From Trichodelitschia bisporula (Eukaryota; Ascomycota; Dothideomycetes; Phaeotrichales; Phaeotrichaceae), in the NCBI GenBank assembly GCA_010356995.1, contig ML996709.1, forward strand, positions 262,606 through 326,605: a DNA stretch of 64,000 nucleotides. The letters are read 5' to 3'. The translations under genes and the position numbers were made by a program. Under the pieces are notes generated by a model that was not told where the DNA came from, did no database searches, and worked only from the letters and a program-made list of their open reading frames with translations. This document shows, one piece after another, positions 40,294 to 50,762 of the stretch (its first letter is position 1; each line of letters opens with the position of its first letter).

Positions 40294-42579
40294 GTGGGCC
40301 TCCACCCCACCTCGCCGCCAGCTCTGCATCTCGCAACTATCACCGACGCCGTGAGTTTGGCCATCTCTGGGACCAAAATGGCCCGTTTTGCTGTGTTTTC
40401 ACAGTTCAATATGGAGGAGGTCGGGTCTCCGCCAGAACGTCGGGCGTTCGGCGTCGATGGCCATCGCGAGGAGGACCCCATCGAGGCTAGCTGGACCCGT
40501 TGGGATATCCGGAGATCCACAGTCCAGACACCCGATGCACGGAGTCCTAGCCATGCGGACGTCATGCACCACCAAGAGACTCCGCATCCGAATCCCCTCG
40601 ACCTCACTTCGCCCGGTGCCCAGACTGGAACCAAGGCCATTCAAAACACCACCGCAGCCAGCTCCACTCGCCAGAGCACCTCCGCACAACACTCCGCGCT
40701 GAAACTTGACGCCCTAAATCCCATGTTGATGTCTCGAGATTTACGAATAGCCTACAGCAGCGCCCTGGAAGCTCCTGGAGAATATGGGCCGCTCTACAAC
40801 CCGTATGTGTTGAGCACTACACAGGCGACCACAAAACCGGCCAGATATCAACCGCTGACTTCCTTGCAACCTCCTGCGGCCACGAGCTCACCCCTCACCA
40901 TTCCAAGCATCCCGACACACAATTTCAGCTTATCGTCTAGGTCTGCCGAGCCCGGAGCTGAGGTACCTTCCACGGTTGTTTCCACGTCGCCTCTCTCGCT
41001 CGTTCCGACCGCCTCTTCACAGCAGGTCGACGCCTCAGGGAAACCGCACCTCGAATCTTACAAGTGCCACTTGTGCATTGACGAGTTTCCCGCCAGCGAA
41101 ATCATCGCTCTTTCTTGCACACACGCCTCCTGCACCGACTGTCTCAAAGCCCTCTTCCTTCACGCAACCGCAAACGAGGCTCAATTTCCTCCGCGCTGCT
41201 GTCGGCCAATCCCCTTAGCCTTGATCGCCCCCGCTCTTTCTTCGGCCGAGTACTCTGCATACGTTGCCGCGTCAGAGGAGTTCTCCACCCCGAACAGGAC
41301 ATACTGCTCCAACCGCACATGCGGGCGCTTCATTTCGCCGAACTACATCTCAGCCGAGCTCGCCATCTGTTCCGCCTGCGGTACCTCAACCTGCGCACAC
41401 TGCAAGAACAGCGCGCATGCCGACGCCTGTTCCTCAGACGAGGATCTCCAAGCCGTGCTCGCGCTGGCGAAGGAGAAGGGCTGGCGCCGCTGCGGCCAGT
41501 GCCGCAACATGGTCGAGAAGACGGTCGGGTGCTACCACATCAGCTGTACGTGCGGCTTCCAGTGGTGCTACCTGTGCGGCGAGAAATGGAAGGGTTGTGA
41601 TTGTCGCCGCGTGGATGCGCCGCCGCCACGGACGGTGGAGGAGCAGCTCCGGTGGGAGCAGCGAGGGGAGCAGATGCGGCTCAGGCGGGAGCAGCGGTTG
41701 CGAACGCGGCGGGAGCGGCGGGAGCGTGAGATGCGAGAGCGGCGGGAGCGACTGGAGAGAGAGCGGCGAGAGGAGGCTGAAAGGATGTTACAAAAGGAGC
41801 GACTGGATTCCTGGTGGGCGAGGTACCACCGCGACCAACAAAAAAAGATGGAGTCGTGGGATCTTGAGAACACGGCATGGCCATTTCTGCCGACTTCGGT
41901 ATTCGCGAACCCGCCTCCAACATCCGGGCAGGGGGCGGAGCGGCTCGACTCGCGGGGGTTCGAGCTGTCTGGAACTTGGTGCTCGCTAGAGCCAGCGAGT
42001 GAAACATTGGATCCGAGAGATGTGGCATTGAGGCTTCCACATCAAGCACCCGAGTCGGCGCCTGGGAACATAAAGCGAAATAAAAACCCACTGGAGTTCG
42101 ACCCCTCTACGATATGGCCCTCGCTGGAGTCGGAAATTGCATCCGTGGATCCGTGGGAGATGATGTCGGCTCTCCCACTAGAGCTAGACGCGTTCGAGCC
42201 GGAGCTAGGAGATACAACGCGAAGGGGAGACTTGTTGGAGCAACAGTCCAGGGAGCGGTTTGAACAAGTTCGAGAGGACCGAGGTCGTCAGCAGGAGATT
42301 GAGCGAGACGAGGGGGGCCGTGAAGCGCTCAAGCTCCGTCAGCAGCAGCAGGAGTGGATGCTCGATGTTATGGCACTGCAAGGTGTCACCCAGCAGGCTG
42401 ATCTGCAGGCGGGATATCTCATCACCGGTACAACGAGGTCAGGTTTAAGCGGCCAGGCGGACATACTCAGCAGAGAGCAGGCCCGGGAGAGTGCCTGGAA
42501 ACGTGACCCCACGGGACTGGAGGAGACCATACACATGGACGACCTGAGAGGGGCTTCTTGGATGGGTAGATTGAACTGA
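40294..42579 (+). CDS. RBR (RING-IBR-RING) E3 ubiquitin ligase with coiled-coil tail (RBR1)
   Basis: Intronless, 761 residues (a start at 40378 is also possible). The Ser/Thr/Pro-rich front has no domain. RING1 begins C-H-L-C-I-D-E-F near residue 258 with C-T-H-x-x-C-T-D-C-L and P-P-R-C-C. The IBR follows with R-T-Y-C-S-N-R-T-C-G-R-F-I and C-A-H-C-K. RING2 runs from C-G-Q-C near 399 to C-D-C near 438, with the expected catalytic cysteine in V-G-C-Y-H-I-S-C-T-C-G (Cys413). RBR ligases receive ubiquitin from an E2 on this cysteine and pass it to the substrate. An Arg/Glu-rich coiled coil (445-520) and a charged tail follow, resembling in composition the neighbouring IPLPST proteins. Paralogues RBR2 and RBR3 lie 14-20 kb downstream and carry an intron inside RING2 that is absent here. 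Confidence 0.82.
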   Translation: MGLHPTSPPALHLATITDAVSLAISGTKMARFAVFSQFNMEEVGSPPERRAFGVDGHREEDPIEASWTRWDIRRSTVQTPDARSPSHADVMHHQETPHPNPLDLTSPGAQTGTKAIQNTTAASSTRQSTSAQHSALKLDALNPMLMSRDLRIAYSSALEAPGEYGPLYNPYVLSTTQATTKPARYQPLTSLQPPAATSSPLTIPSIPTHNFSLSSRSAEPGAEVPSTVVSTSPLSLVPTASSQQVDASGKPHLESYKCHLCIDEFPASEIIALSCTHASCTDCLKALFLHATANEAQFPPRCCRPIPLALIAPALSSAEYSAYVAASEEFSTPNRTYCSNRTCGRFISPNYISAELAICSACGTSTCAHCKNSAHADACSSDEDLQAVLALAKEKGWRRCGQCRNMVEKTVGCYHISCTCGFQWCYLCGEKWKGCDCRRVDAPPPRTVEEQLRWEQRGEQMRLRREQRLRTRRERREREMRERRERLERERREEAERMLQKERLDSWWARYHRDQQKKMESWDLENTAWPFLPTSVFANPPPTSGQGAERLDSRGFELSGTWCSLEPASETLDPRDVALRLPHQAPESAPGNIKRNKNPLEFDPSTIWPSLESEIASVDPWEMMSALPLELDAFEPELGDTTRRGDLLEQQSRERFEQVREDRGRQQEIERDEGGREALKLRQQQQEWMLDVMALQGVTQQADLQAGYLITGTTRSGLSGQADILSREQARESAWKRDPTGLEETIHMDDLRGASWMGRLN

Positions 42580-43273
42580 AGAAGAAACCTAGGCGATAAC
42601 ATATGGGCCAGGTGGTTGCCATGTAGGGTTTGATGGGTATTTTGCCAACAACGAGGATGCAACTCAGGCATTGGCGGTTCTTGTGGACTATTTCTATCAG
42701 GGAGAAAGAACAGGGATATGACTTAATGCCGGAGTAAAGGTAAGCTAATGGCTAAAACATTAATGAAGCCCATCGTTGTGCTCATTCTGTTGTCTGTCGT
42801 TGGTATCACCGTAGAACCTCCGGGTTTGCCCGTGAATCTCGGCCCGCTGACAACCTCCGACTCGACCGGCTCCGCCCATACTCAGTCGTGTCCATTCGTG
42901 CCGTAAGCAACATCTCACGGGACTATGAGTCTCCCGGCTATAGCTTCCAGGATACTTTTGAGTACCAGAACGCCGAGAATCAGCCCTATCCCTGCACGAG
43001 AGTACAGCATCCTCATCCCCGGCCGCTGCGCCACAATCGCAAGGCGCACAAGCCGGGGCACAGCCTCGTTGGTCTCAAGAAAAATCACCCGGGCGGCCTC
43101 CATTTCAACTCCACCTCATGTCTCAAAACCCCGGGCGTTCTTTGTCGTACAGTTTCTCTGTCGCACAGCTTTTGCGTCGTACAGTTTCTTCATCCATCAT
43201 GACGTCTACTTCGCCATCTCCGTCTCCAATATTTTGAGAATCGAGTACCCGGCCCGACCGCGATGCGACAATC
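42580..43273. other. Intergenic stretch, no gene
   Basis: About 690 bp with only short overlapping frames; probably the RBR1 3' region and the promoter of the next small gene. Confidence 0.5.
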
Positions 43274-43846
43274 ATGTCCGACACCAGCATGCCGGCGTGG
43301 GTTCCCCTCCCGCTGAGTACACTGCAAACGACGCTTGACCGGACATCAACATATACGCAAACGGACTCCTTGAGGGTGCCTGCCGACTTTCCACGGGCGC
43401 CTGCCGACTCCCCGCGGCTCACAGTGTGGGAAGATCAAGATGAAGGCCTTCCAAAGGTGCGGACGACATTGGACGATTATATCTGGACGCGCCTTAGCGC
43501 GCATAATAGCTGGGAGCAAGAGAAGCGGAACCGGCAGTACGAGGTTAGTCGGCTAGAGAGAAAGCTGCAGGTGGAGAAGTGGCAATCACAGGTGGCTAGC
43601 GTTGTGCCTCACTTTCTTCAGCCTTTATTTTTCCTTCTCAGTATGTTCGAAGCCCGTTCACGCCTGAGCGTGCAGGATAGAAGGGAGCACGAGAAGCGAC
43701 ATCGAGAGTTTGATACGTGGCTTCAAAGTCTGCTGAGAGAGCACCTTGAGGACTGGCAGTCGGGGCGCTTAAGGACAACAAAGCAGTGGGAGTCGCGAGT
43801 GGCTAACGTTATGCTTCCCTTACTTCCGCTTTATGTTTTCGTTTAA
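43274..43846 (+). CDS. Hypothetical charged protein with V-P-L-P-L-S-T motif and internal duplication
   Basis: 190 residues, one frame. Residues 7-19 read M-P-A-W-V-P-L-P-L-S-T-L-Q, recalling the I-P-L-P-S-T box of the surrounding family. Two related halves can be aligned: E-x-E-K-R-N-R-Q-Y-E...W-Q-S-Q-V-A-S-V-V and R-E-H-E-K-R-H-R-E-F...W-E-S-R-V-A-N-V-M, each ending in a short hydrophobic stretch (P-L-F-F-L-L and P-L-L-P-L-Y). The hydrophobic ends could be membrane-touching. The next part of the family (long coiled coil) is missing, so it may be a shortened relative. Function unknown. Confidence 0.45.
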   Translation: MSDTSMPAWVPLPLSTLQTTLDRTSTYTQTDSLRVPADFPRAPADSPRLTVWEDQDEGLPKVRTTLDDYIWTRLSAHNSWEQEKRNRQYEVSRLERKLQVEKWQSQVASVVPHFLQPLFFLLSMFEARSRLSVQDRREHEKRHREFDTWLQSLLREHLEDWQSGRLRTTKQWESRVANVMLPLLPLYVFV

Positions 43847-44429
43847 TCATTTTGAGGTCAGTTGTACAGTTCAAGGGCTTAGGGATGGCCAAGTATATTA
43901 GGGCATGGATGATCTCTCAACAACCTGCATGTCCACCCATTTCCGCGCTATGATCTCACAGAAAGCCTTCGGAACCCCGCACAAGCCCCACATTCCCCAC
44001 AATTTGCGGCCGCCGGCCCGACCCGAGCTGTCCAACCCCCACCCCGCATTCTCACTGTAACAGCGAACACCAACTCCACGCACACGTTGCTGCGCCGCTC
44101 TCCCGCCAGAAGTTTATGTTCCAGCGCACGATGCGCGTAAATCTTAGGCAACCTTGCATTCCTAGCTGAGCGAACTCCATCCAAGGCCGGCTCCACGCCC
44201 CTTCCCGTCCCGCCCCACATTAGCCGCGTTCACATCAGACAGTCAATTGTTGTGCATGCGCCCCAAGGTAGTAGGAGTTTCAATGCCAGCTCTAGGTAAT
44301 TGGAAAACATATACGGTAGCTCCATTCGCACCCGCTAGTAGTGATGGAACCTCACGTACTAGCGGGTAAGGCTGGCGCCGGCGTACCCGCATTGGGCTTC
44401 CACTGCGTTACCATTTCTCGGGGTACCGT
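43847..44429. other. Intergenic stretch, no gene
   Basis: About 580 bp without recognisable features. Confidence 0.5.
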
Positions 44430-45440
44430 ATGTGGCTCACCGCGCCGCCACAGGGGATGAACCTCGCGCATAACCAGCTCCGTCTTGCGCTTCGAACAAA
44501 TCGCTCTCCATCAGCATCGACAAGCGCCCTTCCTTTCTATTGCAGCTCGCGCACGAACACCTACCTCAACATGCCGAGCTCCATCGACGCGGATGCCCGC
44601 GAGCTCCCCCTCCCGGAGAGCGCGATTGGCGCTTCCTCACTCGCGACTCACCAATCTGTCACTTCCTTGGCCCCTCTCCCGCCGTCGCCTGAGTTTCTTA
44701 CGCTCATTGATGAAGCACGCAAATCAGCGAGAAATTTACGCATGCTTGTTCGCAGTACGGCGGCTGAGCAGCTTGCGTCAGATGCGAAAGTGCGCGACGT
44801 TGTACAACAGTGCCGAAAGGCGCGTCGCGATTTCTTCGCGAACATAGATGGTGTGCTTGGGGAGCGAGAGCAAAGAGATGCGAGGACTATGAGGGCAGCT
44901 TGGGAGGCGTGGACGGATGTCTATGTAGCGTTGGAAGAATATGAGCGCATGGTTGGGTGGGCCGCAACGCGGGAGCATGGTGACGAATCTGATACCCCGG
45001 AGCTTGAGGAACTCGGGGATATGGAAGAGGAAGAGCTTCGCAAGACGTATAACCCTTTCCACCGGCGGGGCGTAGACCCCTTGGGGCCAGAGGAGAGGAA
45101 GCGACCCGCTACGACGGTACCGGAACGGCGGGAAGAAGGACGGTATTCGCAAGTCCGAGGTCCGGGAGCGCGGTCGGGGAAGCGACGGCAGCCCGAGGCG
45201 GACCAGGAAGCACTTCGAGGAAGCAAGCATTACTGCAATATCATTGATCATTTGAAGTTCTCGTTGCTTGCTCAAGGAGTTCAAGCCCCTTCAACAGGGT
45301 GCAGACTTGAAAGGCCGAGGGAGAGATTGGTCTCCCACACTGTTACCCGCCACAGGCTATTACCCGCCACAGATAGTTACCCGGCACGACCGTTACCCGG
45401 CAATATCAGCCAAGGCCAGCCAAAGGTATGTGAGAGTTAG
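44430..45440 (+). CDS. GAT-domain-like protein, truncated paralogue of the VHS/GAT gene at 20 kb
   Basis: 336 residues from the first ATG; starts at 44457 or 44571 are also possible. Residues about 83-175 align with the GAT domain of the 19821 gene: P-S-P-E-F-L-T-L-I-D-E-A-R-K-S-A-R-N-L against P-S-P-G-E-L-A-Q-R-I-E-E-A-R-T-S-A-K-L, then L-V-R-S-T/L-V-Q-S-T, V-R-D-V-V-Q-Q-C-R-K-A-R-R/V-R-E-F-A-Q-R-C-Q-S-A-Q-R. An acidic stretch and Y-N-P-F-H follow. The VHS domain is absent. GAT domains bind ubiquitin or Arf-type partners; here the front is L-P-L-P-E-S-rich instead. From about residue 270 the frame runs over a 17-bp DNA repeat, so the true C-terminus may be earlier or spliced. Confidence 0.55.
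   Translation: MWLTAPPQGMNLAHNQLRLALRTNRSPSASTSALPFYCSSRTNTYLNMPSSIDADARELPLPESAIGASSLATHQSVTSLAPLPPSPEFLTLIDEARKSARNLRMLVRSTAAEQLASDAKVRDVVQQCRKARRDFFANIDGVLGEREQRDARTMRAAWEAWTDVYVALEEYERMVGWAATREHGDESDTPELEELGDMEEEELRKTYNPFHRRGVDPLGPEERKRPATTVPERREEGRYSQVRGPGARSGKRRQPEADQEALRGSKHYCNIIDHLKFSLLAQGVQAPSTGCRLERPRERLVSHTVTRHRLLPATDSYPARPLPGNISQGQPKVCES
45347..45413. repeat. 17-bp tandem repeat, four copies
   Basis: Units begin TTACCCG(C/G)CA and are spaced 16-17 bp. They fall in the doubtful C-terminal part of the GAT-like gene and are more likely non-coding. Confidence 0.75.
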
Positions 45441-45950
45441 CAGGACTAGTTCGCATAACCGCAGAGGCCTAGCACTTCAATTTTCGTAACTTATAACATG
45501 CCGTTGAGAGCCGATACGTTTACAGAACCCCCGCCAACTCCCGCCTCGTCTTTTCCAACCCCACACGGCACAACTGCTCCGCCTCACTCGCGCTGTACGA
45601 GTATGAGATGGCGTTGAAGATCTTGAGCTCGAATGCAAGGCGGACTGGTGCGTGAGTATCAAGAAAGCAGCAATAATAATTCAGAACACCAGTCCTGCAG
45701 CGGGGGCGAAATAAGCGATATACAATTCCTATGCATTGAATTTTGTCGCGTTCTGCTTGTTTCTCTGCCCACGTGCTTGGCCTGCTGACGTTGATTACCC
45801 GGCTTCAGTACGCGGTGCAAATCTTCGACCCCATTCCGTATATCGGAGAAGTACATCCGTACTGCAAAAGCTGTGCTGTCCGGCTTGTTCACGTCTTCCT
45901 GTAATAATCCAGCTGCATTTTGCTGCGTACGCGCGCCCATGCTGCATTGA
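45441..45950. other. Intergenic stretch, no gene
   Basis: About 510 bp. CTGCTCCGCCTCAC near 45574 faintly resembles the family box, which I regard as chance. Confidence 0.45.
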
Positions 45951-46937
45951 TTGAGGCCGCACGATGCCAGGCGAAACACCCAACACGCCACCATGCAAGC
46001 TGCGCCACTACCAGCTTCGCCCCCCAACCCCGTATCACTAACCTCAAGAACCCGCGATGACCATATCACGGCCCATCATACTTCAATCGGCCATCAGTAT
46101 CGCCTCGACTTTGCCGTCCCAACAGGCCTACGGCGCATAATTGTACACCATAAAGCGAACGCTCGCACTCAAAGCTGTCCCGAAACGCAGCTTACTGTAC
46201 CGGTTTCCGTTTGGAGCGTGTTTGTCGACATATCTTCCACTTCGCCTGCAAATCCTGAGACTCGGGCCGCACAGAGCCAGCCTTCCAACTCGAGCTCTAG
46301 CCAGAAAACGAGGAACCAGGGCGGCAGCGAAGTCTCGAATATGCGCGGTCCCCTCGAGTACCCAGCCTCAATACCGCTCCCTTTAAGCAACTGTCACTCG
46401 TCATGGAATGACGGCACCAACTCCACCCACAAGATGACAAATAAAGACGGCAGCGACGTTTTGGATGTACGCGGCCCTCTCGAGTACCCGGCTTTGATGC
46501 CGCTCCCTTTGAGCAACGACCACACGTCGTGGGATGCTGGCACCATCGTTTCTTCTGATGGCAACATGCAGCACTGTGGCACACCTGCCTGGGATTTATA
46601 CGACAAGCTCGAGGAGCATATGGAATTCCTTCGACTGGCTTACGACTACAAGGAAAGCTTCGGCAAAATCGGTGAACTCCGGGAGATGCTCCGGGACGTG
46701 CGGCGTGAGCGTGAACTAGACCATGGGAATCTAGTCTCCTTCGTGCCCGTCATGGAATGGATGGAAAAAGAGCTGAAACTTCGGATGGTTCGATCCCATG
46801 AGATATTAGAACAACTGAAGGAGCCAGCAGAGGGAATAGGAAAAGCGCATCCGGCTGTCCGATCGTACGTTCTAGCGCATCTTATGGCTGTAGGCTTGGG
46901 GTCGGGTCGTGTCGCCACGCTTCTGGAGAGGGCTTGA
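45951..46937 (+). CDS. Hypothetical protein with duplicated R-G-P-L-E-Y-P-A-x-x-P-L-P-L-S-N segment
   Basis: 328 residues in one frame; M15 is an alternative start. Residues about 123-195 contain a direct duplication of roughly 38-40 residues: S-N-M-R-G-P-L-E-Y-P-A-S-I-P-L-P-L-S-N and D-V-R-G-P-L-E-Y-P-A-L-M-P-L-P-L-S-N, each followed by S-W and G-T. The A-S-I-P-L-P-L-S core resembles the I-P-L-P-S-T box of members A-D. The C-terminal half is helical, with E-E-H-M-E-F-L-R-L near 225, like E-H-M-E-F-Y-L-E-M of member C, and E-R-E-L and M-E-K-E-L-K-L-R-M heptads. No known domain; likely an island-family relative. Confidence 0.5.
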   Translation: MRPHDARRNTQHATMQAAPLPASPPNPVSLTSRTRDDHITAHHTSIGHQYRLDFAVPTGLRRIIVHHKANARTQSCPETQLTVPVSVWSVFVDISSTSPANPETRAAQSQPSNSSSSQKTRNQGGSEVSNMRGPLEYPASIPLPLSNCHSSWNDGTNSTHKMTNKDGSDVLDVRGPLEYPALMPLPLSNDHTSWDAGTIVSSDGNMQHCGTPAWDLYDKLEEHMEFLRLAYDYKESFGKIGELREMLRDVRRERELDHGNLVSFVPVMEWMEKELKLRMVRSHEILEQLKEPAEGIGKAHPAVRSYVLAHLMAVGLGSGRVATLLERA

Positions 46938-47280
46938 GGCTAGAACTAGGAGTATGGACGGCATTTGAACCGCAAGGCAATGAAGCGCTCATATAGTTTC
47001 TGTCAACCGTCAAGGCCAAGTCACCAGCCTTGTCACCGGCGAGGCCGGGACATAAGGCACAATGCACATGTACAGTAGTAGGAATATTTGAAAGAAGACG
47101 TAGGCAAGAAGTGTCCTGCGACTTGAAAGCACGGCTTGACAATGTGGGGAGTGGTACTGAGGTGGTCGGTAAGGAATCCGCAGTTTGCATCCGTTTTTCG
47201 TGGACCAGAGTTCAAGCCACAGGCCCCAACCCAATCACAAAAGCCATATCATTAAGATCCTATTCCATGCGTCTATATCG
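46938..47280. other. Short convergent intergenic region
   Basis: 343 bp between the 3' ends of the preceding + gene and RDH54 on the - strand. Nothing recognised. Confidence 0.5.
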
Positions 47281-50009
47281 TCAGCCCGTCGTCCGCACAA
47301 ACAAATACCCCACCCGCTCCTGCTCCCGCAGCGCCTCAAGCAGCACCGCATCCTCAATCAAGCTAGCAACCTCCTCCTCGCCGCGCGCATGCTTCGCGTC
47401 CACATGCGCATACTTCATCAACTCCGTGACACCCTCCGTACCATTCGCAGCCCGCTTCTCTGCTGCCATCTCGCGCAGCCGCCGCTCCTGCCACTCCATA
47501 TCAACCTGCGACGCCGACAGCAACGTGCCGATTTCCGGCAGCGACTCCGTATCCGTCACCTCCACGTCCACGACAGGCTCGTTCAGTTCGCCGCGCCCGC
47601 CGCACGAGCACCCCAGGAGATCGTGCGTCTGACACGACTCCCCGAGGTCAAGACGAAATAAGTCCCGCAGCTCGTCGCGCGTAAAAGCCTGCGACGTCTT
47701 CTTGGAGTCAACGACCGCGTCCGCGAGGCCCATTTTGGTTACTTGTCGTTGGAAGATTTTCTCGTCCAGCGCGCCCTTGATCAGCAGCGTGTAGATGAAG
47801 CAGGGCCGCGTTTGGCCGTCGCGGTGGATGCGTGCCATGGCCTGCTTATCGGTCGCAGGGTTCCAGTCGACGTCAAAGAGCACGAGCCGCGATGCGCCGA
47901 TGAGGTTGAGCCCGGCGCCGCCTGCGCGTGCGGACAGCAGGAACGCGAAGCAGTCGGCAGGGTCCGCCTTGTTGAAGCGGTCAACAAGGCCTTGGCGCTT
48001 CGTTGGGGGCGTGGTGCCGTCGAGGCGCAGGAAGTGATAGTCCTGGGCTGCGAGGAGAGCGCCGAGCATGTCTAGCGTGGCAGTGTAGTTGGATACGAGG
48101 ACGATTTTCTCGGATGTGGTGGTTCGCAGGCGGTGGAGCAGGGCGTCGACGACGAGGAGCTTGGAGCTGGTGGCAGGTCCGCACTGGAGGAGCTTCGGCG
48201 GCAGCGACTCTAGAAGCGACGTCACAAGGCCTTCTGGCTTATCCTCAGACCTTTTGAGCAGCGATGGGCTGTTGCATAGCTTCTTTAGGATGCTGATGAG
48301 CTGCAGCGACGCTTCGGGCGAGCCGAGCACCGAGCCGAACATCGGCGAGTCGAGGACCGCCTGGTAGATAGCTGCCTGGGCCGCAGTCGGGTGGCAGAAG
48401 AGCACCGTCTCCGTCTTCGGTGGCAGGTACTTTGAGATGACGTCGGCCGTGCGCCGCAGAATGAACAGCCCGGTTAGTCGCGCAAGCTCCTGACTGCGCG
48501 CCTCGCCCTTCTCCACTTCATTGACTCCGGCTTCGGGCTGCCGGCTGCGCACGATCGGGTCCTCGAACTCGCGCTTGAACACCGTATACTTGCCGAGTAA
48601 GCCTGGGTTGACGACATCGACCATGGCAAAGAACTCGCTGAGATCGTTTTGAAGCGGCGTGCCTGACAGGATAATACGTCGCTCTGTGGCAAACGACTTG
48701 ATGGCGAGGGCGGCCTTGTTGCGCGCCGTCTTAAGCCGATGGCCCTCGTCAGCGATGATGATGTCTATGGCGTCGTACTTTTGCAGGTCCTCGTACATGC
48801 TCCGCAGCTTCTCGTAGCCGACAATCATGATGCTGTACGCTTTGCCACGGGTGAAGTCTGTAAGTCGGTTCTTGTCATCCGCTACGAAGACGCCGATGCG
48901 GTCGGTGCCGAGCCACTTTTTGAACTCCTTGCGCCAGTTGTTGATGAGCGTCACCGGGCACACGATGAGCGCCTTGCGGATGACGGGCTTGCTGCCGGCG
49001 ATGGGGTTCTGCTTGAGGAGTGTCCAGAGAAGAGCGATCGTTTGGAGCGTTTTGCCCAAGCCCATGTCGTCAGCTAGGATGGCGCCCAGACCGTCCGACA
49101 TTGCCATGCCCATGACGCACTCGTACATGAACTTTACTCCTTCGCGCTGGTGCTCGCGGAGATGCTTGCTGAGAAATGGGTCGACCACCACGTCGACGAT
49201 CTGCTTGCCTTTAGGGGGGTCGGGGCGCCGCATCACCAAAGCGCCGGGGGCGTCGGGGTCGTGGCGCAGCTGAGGTTTTGGGACCGATGTCGGGGGTTTC
49301 TGCGCGGGGCGGGTCATGAGAGGCGTCTGGAACTTCTTGCCAGCGAGTGGTATTTTGGGTGCTACTTCCGTTCCGCTTGTCTGAGGGTTCTTCTTCACAT
49401 CCGTTTGGATGGGGATGACGACTTTACGCCCTTGAGGTTCCTCCGGTTCGGCCTTTATCGGAACCTCCGTCCTAAGGAAGGGTCGTCCAGCCATAAAATC
49501 GGCCTTGGAGATGACGCTGTCCACTTCCACCTCTTTGCCACCAACCGAAAGTGTCGATCCGGGCAGCAGCGAACTCTTCCACAACACGCGGCCCATATGG
49601 CGCCCATCGACATCCTGCAGCGTCGCATAGCCGCATGAGACGGACAGAACACCGTCTCCATCCCAAGTCTTGTGCTTCTTGAGCGTGTACTTGCGCCTGG
49701 CGGTCAGCGGAGGAACGCAATGGGGCGAACCACTCACCACAGCACGTTGTAATAGCCCTCCGGTGCGCTTTCAGGCGGCTTATCTGCGGTCGATCCAATG
49801 GGTAGTGGCTGGAGCGGCTGCAGCGGCTTGCGCGGAGGGAGAAAGGTCTTTTTAGCAGATGGCTTGGAGGGTAACGCGGAGGCTTTGGCGGCTGCTAGTG
49901 TGTCATTGTCGTCAGAACTCGTACGACGGCGCTTTGTGGGTTGCATTGGTAGGTTCTCCGTAGTAGGGTCGCTCCGCTTACGAATGAACGGCGGCTTGAA
50001 GGGCTTCAT
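47281..50009 (-). CDS. RDH54: Snf2-family DNA translocase, Rdh54/Rad54B type
   Basis: Exons 49738-50009 and 47281-49696 over a 41-nt intron (49697-49737) give 895 residues. I take the start at 50009 (M-K-P-F-K-P-P-F-I-R-K-R) rather than the ATG 24 codons upstream, because this opening is typical of Rdh54. Helicase marks: D-D-M-G-L-G-K-T near 300, D-E-G-H near 407, S-G-T-P-L-Q-N-D-L-S-E, L-R-R-T-A-D-V-I-S-K-Y-L-P-P-K, R-L-D-G-T-T, S-A-R-A-G-G-A-G-L-N-L-I-G and R-I-H-R-D-G-Q. The C-terminal C-S-C-G-G region is also usual. Rdh54 remodels Rad51-DNA complexes in meiotic and mitotic recombination in the nucleus. It is the only clearly conserved gene inside the accessory island. Confidence 0.93.
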
Positions 50010-50762
50010 GATGGTGATGTTGCGTGGGATGTGATGTTGCGTGGGATGTGATGTTGGACCGTCAGACGCGTCGTTCCGCATTGTTTCGCGCTACCCCGAA
50101 TGAAGAAGTAATATCTCACTTGACTGCAGAATTGGTGCGCTTTAGCAGCAAGAACTTATTTGCAGAGGCTTGGCGTCGTCGGGCATTCATGTGACAGCGC
50201 GACCAAAGTCGGGGGCTAGTCCAGAAACGGGACGGCAAGTTTAATGATGCGTCTTTGCGCATCGCCAACTTTTCCTCATCATCTCCGCTTCAACATCAGC
50301 AAGCTCAATCTACCGACCGCAATTTCGTGCTCACAAAATACCCCTTTCATACGTGCGGCTACACCCGACACCAGCACCACGTACTCATCATGCCATCGGT
50401 GCACCGGTCACAGTGGCGAGTAGTCCCTGATAGATAGGTTCTCCGCGTACGGTACGGTACCGTAGAGTCATCTATCACCATGTTTTCTCTCTCTATGTCT
50501 CCCTGAGAGGTTCAAACTCGGGGAAATAGTATTCCGGTTGTAACAACTTACTTTTAGTTCACCTGCCAGCTTCCCCGGACATCCCCCCTCTTCAACTCTT
50601 CAAACCAGTTTGACCTCCGTTTCCCTTCTGTCACGCCTTCCTTCGCACGCCCCACAGTCACCAAAGGCACGAAGACATCTCCAGCACTACAACAATAATC
50701 AGTACAAACCCCGTCCTCAATGCATCCTCCTGACTCCATTATCTCCGACCACTCTTCATCCA
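50010..50762. promoter_or_regulatory. Divergent region between RDH54 and family-1 copy 1
   Basis: About 750 bp. A stretch near 50655-50730 (A-rich, with AGTCACCA and CAGCAC) resembles 53023-53080 before copy 2, showing that the duplication includes upstream or N-terminal sequence. Confidence 0.45.

Noticed and set aside
45574-45587. Possible further copy of the CTGCGCCTCAT box
   Set aside because: CTGCTCCGCCTCAC matches only partly and is about 370 bp from the next start codon, unlike the 80-120 bp spacing of the others.
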